From an uncultured Deinococcales bacterium (GTDB taxonomy: Bacteria; Deinococcota; Deinococci; Deinococcales; Trueperaceae), in the NCBI GenBank assembly GCA_937934635.1, contig CALGZD010000338.1, positions 1 to 5,526 of the forward strand: 5,526 nucleotides of DNA, given 5' to 3'. A program made the translations under genes and the position numbers. The notes under the pieces are model-generated. The model made no database searches and had not been told where the DNA came from. It worked only from the letters and a program-made list of their open reading frames with translations. Numbering within the stretch: position 1 is the first letter of the stretch; the number at the start of each line of letters is the position of its first letter. This document shows, one piece after another, positions 4,789 to 5,526 of this stretch.

Positions 4789-5526
4789 GTGACACAAACA
4801 CTCACAAGAAGCCAAGAAATCCTCGAGCGGGATGCAAAGCACAACGCAGGTTTGTGGCAGCCTAGCATCGTCTTTACCCATGGTGATGGCGTAAAGATTT
4901 ACGATGCAGATGGTAACGAATACTATGATTGTATGGCAGGTATTGCTGTATCGAGTGTAGGTCATGCAAATGAGCGCTTGAGCAACGCAATTGCGGAGCA
5001 AGCTAAAAAGTTGATGATTTGCTCTCAGGCACATGGCAATGATACCCGTACAGACTTTTACGATAAGCTAATTAGCTTTTTGCCAGCAGAAATGAACCTT
5101 ACACGCTTTTTTATGGCGAGTTCAGGTTCTGAAGTAAATGAAGCTGCTACTAAGTGGGCAAAAGCTGCTACAGGTCGTAAACATTTTGTTGTTGCAAAAC
5201 GTGGTTTCTCTGGACGTACACATGGTGTGTTGCCTCTAACTTGGGAGAAGAAATATCGTGAGCCTTTTGGACCATACGCTAATCAATCTACTTTTATCAA
5301 CTTCAACAAAATTGAAGAGCTAGAAGATGCAATCACCGAAGAAACTGCTGCTGTATTTTTTGAACCTGTTCAAGGTGAAGGTGGCATGTACCCAGGTGAT
5401 ATAGAATTCTTACAGGCTGCTGAACGAATCGCTCGTGAGCGTGGCGCACTAGTTATAATGGATGAAGTGCAATCAGGTGTTGGTAGAACTGGTAAGTTTT
5501 TAGCCAGTGAATACTTCGGCATTAAG
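4789..5526 (+). CDS. lysJ: LysJ: [LysW]-aminoadipate semialdehyde / lysine aminotransferase, 3'-truncated
   Basis: This is a class III (fold type I) PLP aminotransferase. LysJ moves the amino group of glutamate to LysW-bound aminoadipate semialdehyde, forming LysW-lysine. 246 codons are visible, open to the right edge; roughly the last third to two-fifths is missing, including the Schiff-base lysine. Visible features are D-A-D-G-N-E-Y-Y-D-C (39-48), the phosphate-binding S111-S-G-S-E115, R138-G-F-S-G-R-T-H-G with F140 expected to stack on the PLP ring, E192-P-V-Q-G-E-G-G, and D225-E-V-Q-S-G-V-G-R-T-G with D225 expected to contact the PLP nitrogen. The run from RGFSGRT to TWEKKYREPF (151-160) closely resembles Thermus LysJ and separates it from typical ArgD. 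The GTG start is supported by AAGGAG. A dual role on ornithine is possible. Confidence 0.88.
   Translation, partial: MTQTLTRSQEILERDAKHNAGLWQPSIVFTHGDGVKIYDADGNEYYDCMAGIAVSSVGHANERLSNAIAEQAKKLMICSQAHGNDTRTDFYDKLISFLPAEMNLTRFFMASSGSEVNEAATKWAKAATGRKHFVVAKRGFSGRTHGVLPLTWEKKYREPFGPYANQSTFINFNKIEELEDAITEETAAVFFEPVQGEGGMYPGDIEFLQAAERIARERGALVIMDEVQSGVGRTGKFLASEYFGIK

Noticed and set aside
4678..5034. Reverse open frame of 118 codons opposite the lysJ leader and 5' end
   Set aside because: It is antisense to a clearly conserved aminotransferase, is Cys/Ile-rich without family features, and is explained as a shadow.
1..5526. tRNA, rRNA, CRISPR array, transposase or prophage genes
   Set aside because: No cloverleaf, evenly spaced repeats, or recombinase or phage motifs were seen on either strand.

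Overview
This looks like chromosomal DNA from a bacterium that makes lysine by the alpha-aminoadipate (AAA) route with LysW as amino-group carrier protein. Two neighbouring genes, a LysZ-type kinase and a LysJ-type aminotransferase, carry sequence signatures closer to the Thermus/Deinococcus enzymes than to the arginine enzymes ArgB and ArgD. Together with a Deinococcota-like SurE and a geranylgeranyl-diphosphate-synthase-like enzyme, this suggests a member of Deinococcota. Base composition by eye is A+T-richer than most described Thermus and Deinococcus genomes, so the lineage is an inference.

Layout. 1-941 (+): C-terminal part of a PQQ-like beta-propeller protein, cut by the left edge. 942-1060: convergent intergenic region with a GC-rich hairpin repeat. 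1061-1666 (-): ComF-family phosphoribosyltransferase-like competence protein. 1667-1800: intergenic region with a second, diverged copy of the hairpin repeat and several short inverted and direct repeats. 1801-2802 (-): polyprenyl (probably geranylgeranyl) diphosphate synthase. 2805-3578 (-): SurE 5'-nucleotidase, whose stop codon lies only 2 nt before the synthase start. 3579-3690: divergent promoter region. 3691-4494 (+): LysZ. 4495-4788: long A+T-rich leader. 4789-5526 (+): LysJ, cut by the right edge.

How the genes work together. LysZ phosphorylates the side-chain carboxylate of aminoadipate held on LysW. LysY, not in this window, reduces it to the semialdehyde, LysJ transaminates that, and LysK, not in this window, releases lysine. 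The surE-synthase pair is probably one translationally coupled transcript, with comF perhaps read from its 3' end or from its own promoter. No functional link between the propeller protein, comF and the lysine genes is visible.

Most of the window is conventional. The points most worth a second look are the two related hairpin repeats bracketing comF, the signs of leaderless transcription at surE and lysZ next to a strong Shine-Dalgarno site at lysJ, and the DDxxN second aspartate motif of the prenyl synthase. I found no clear sign of an undescribed multi-gene system.
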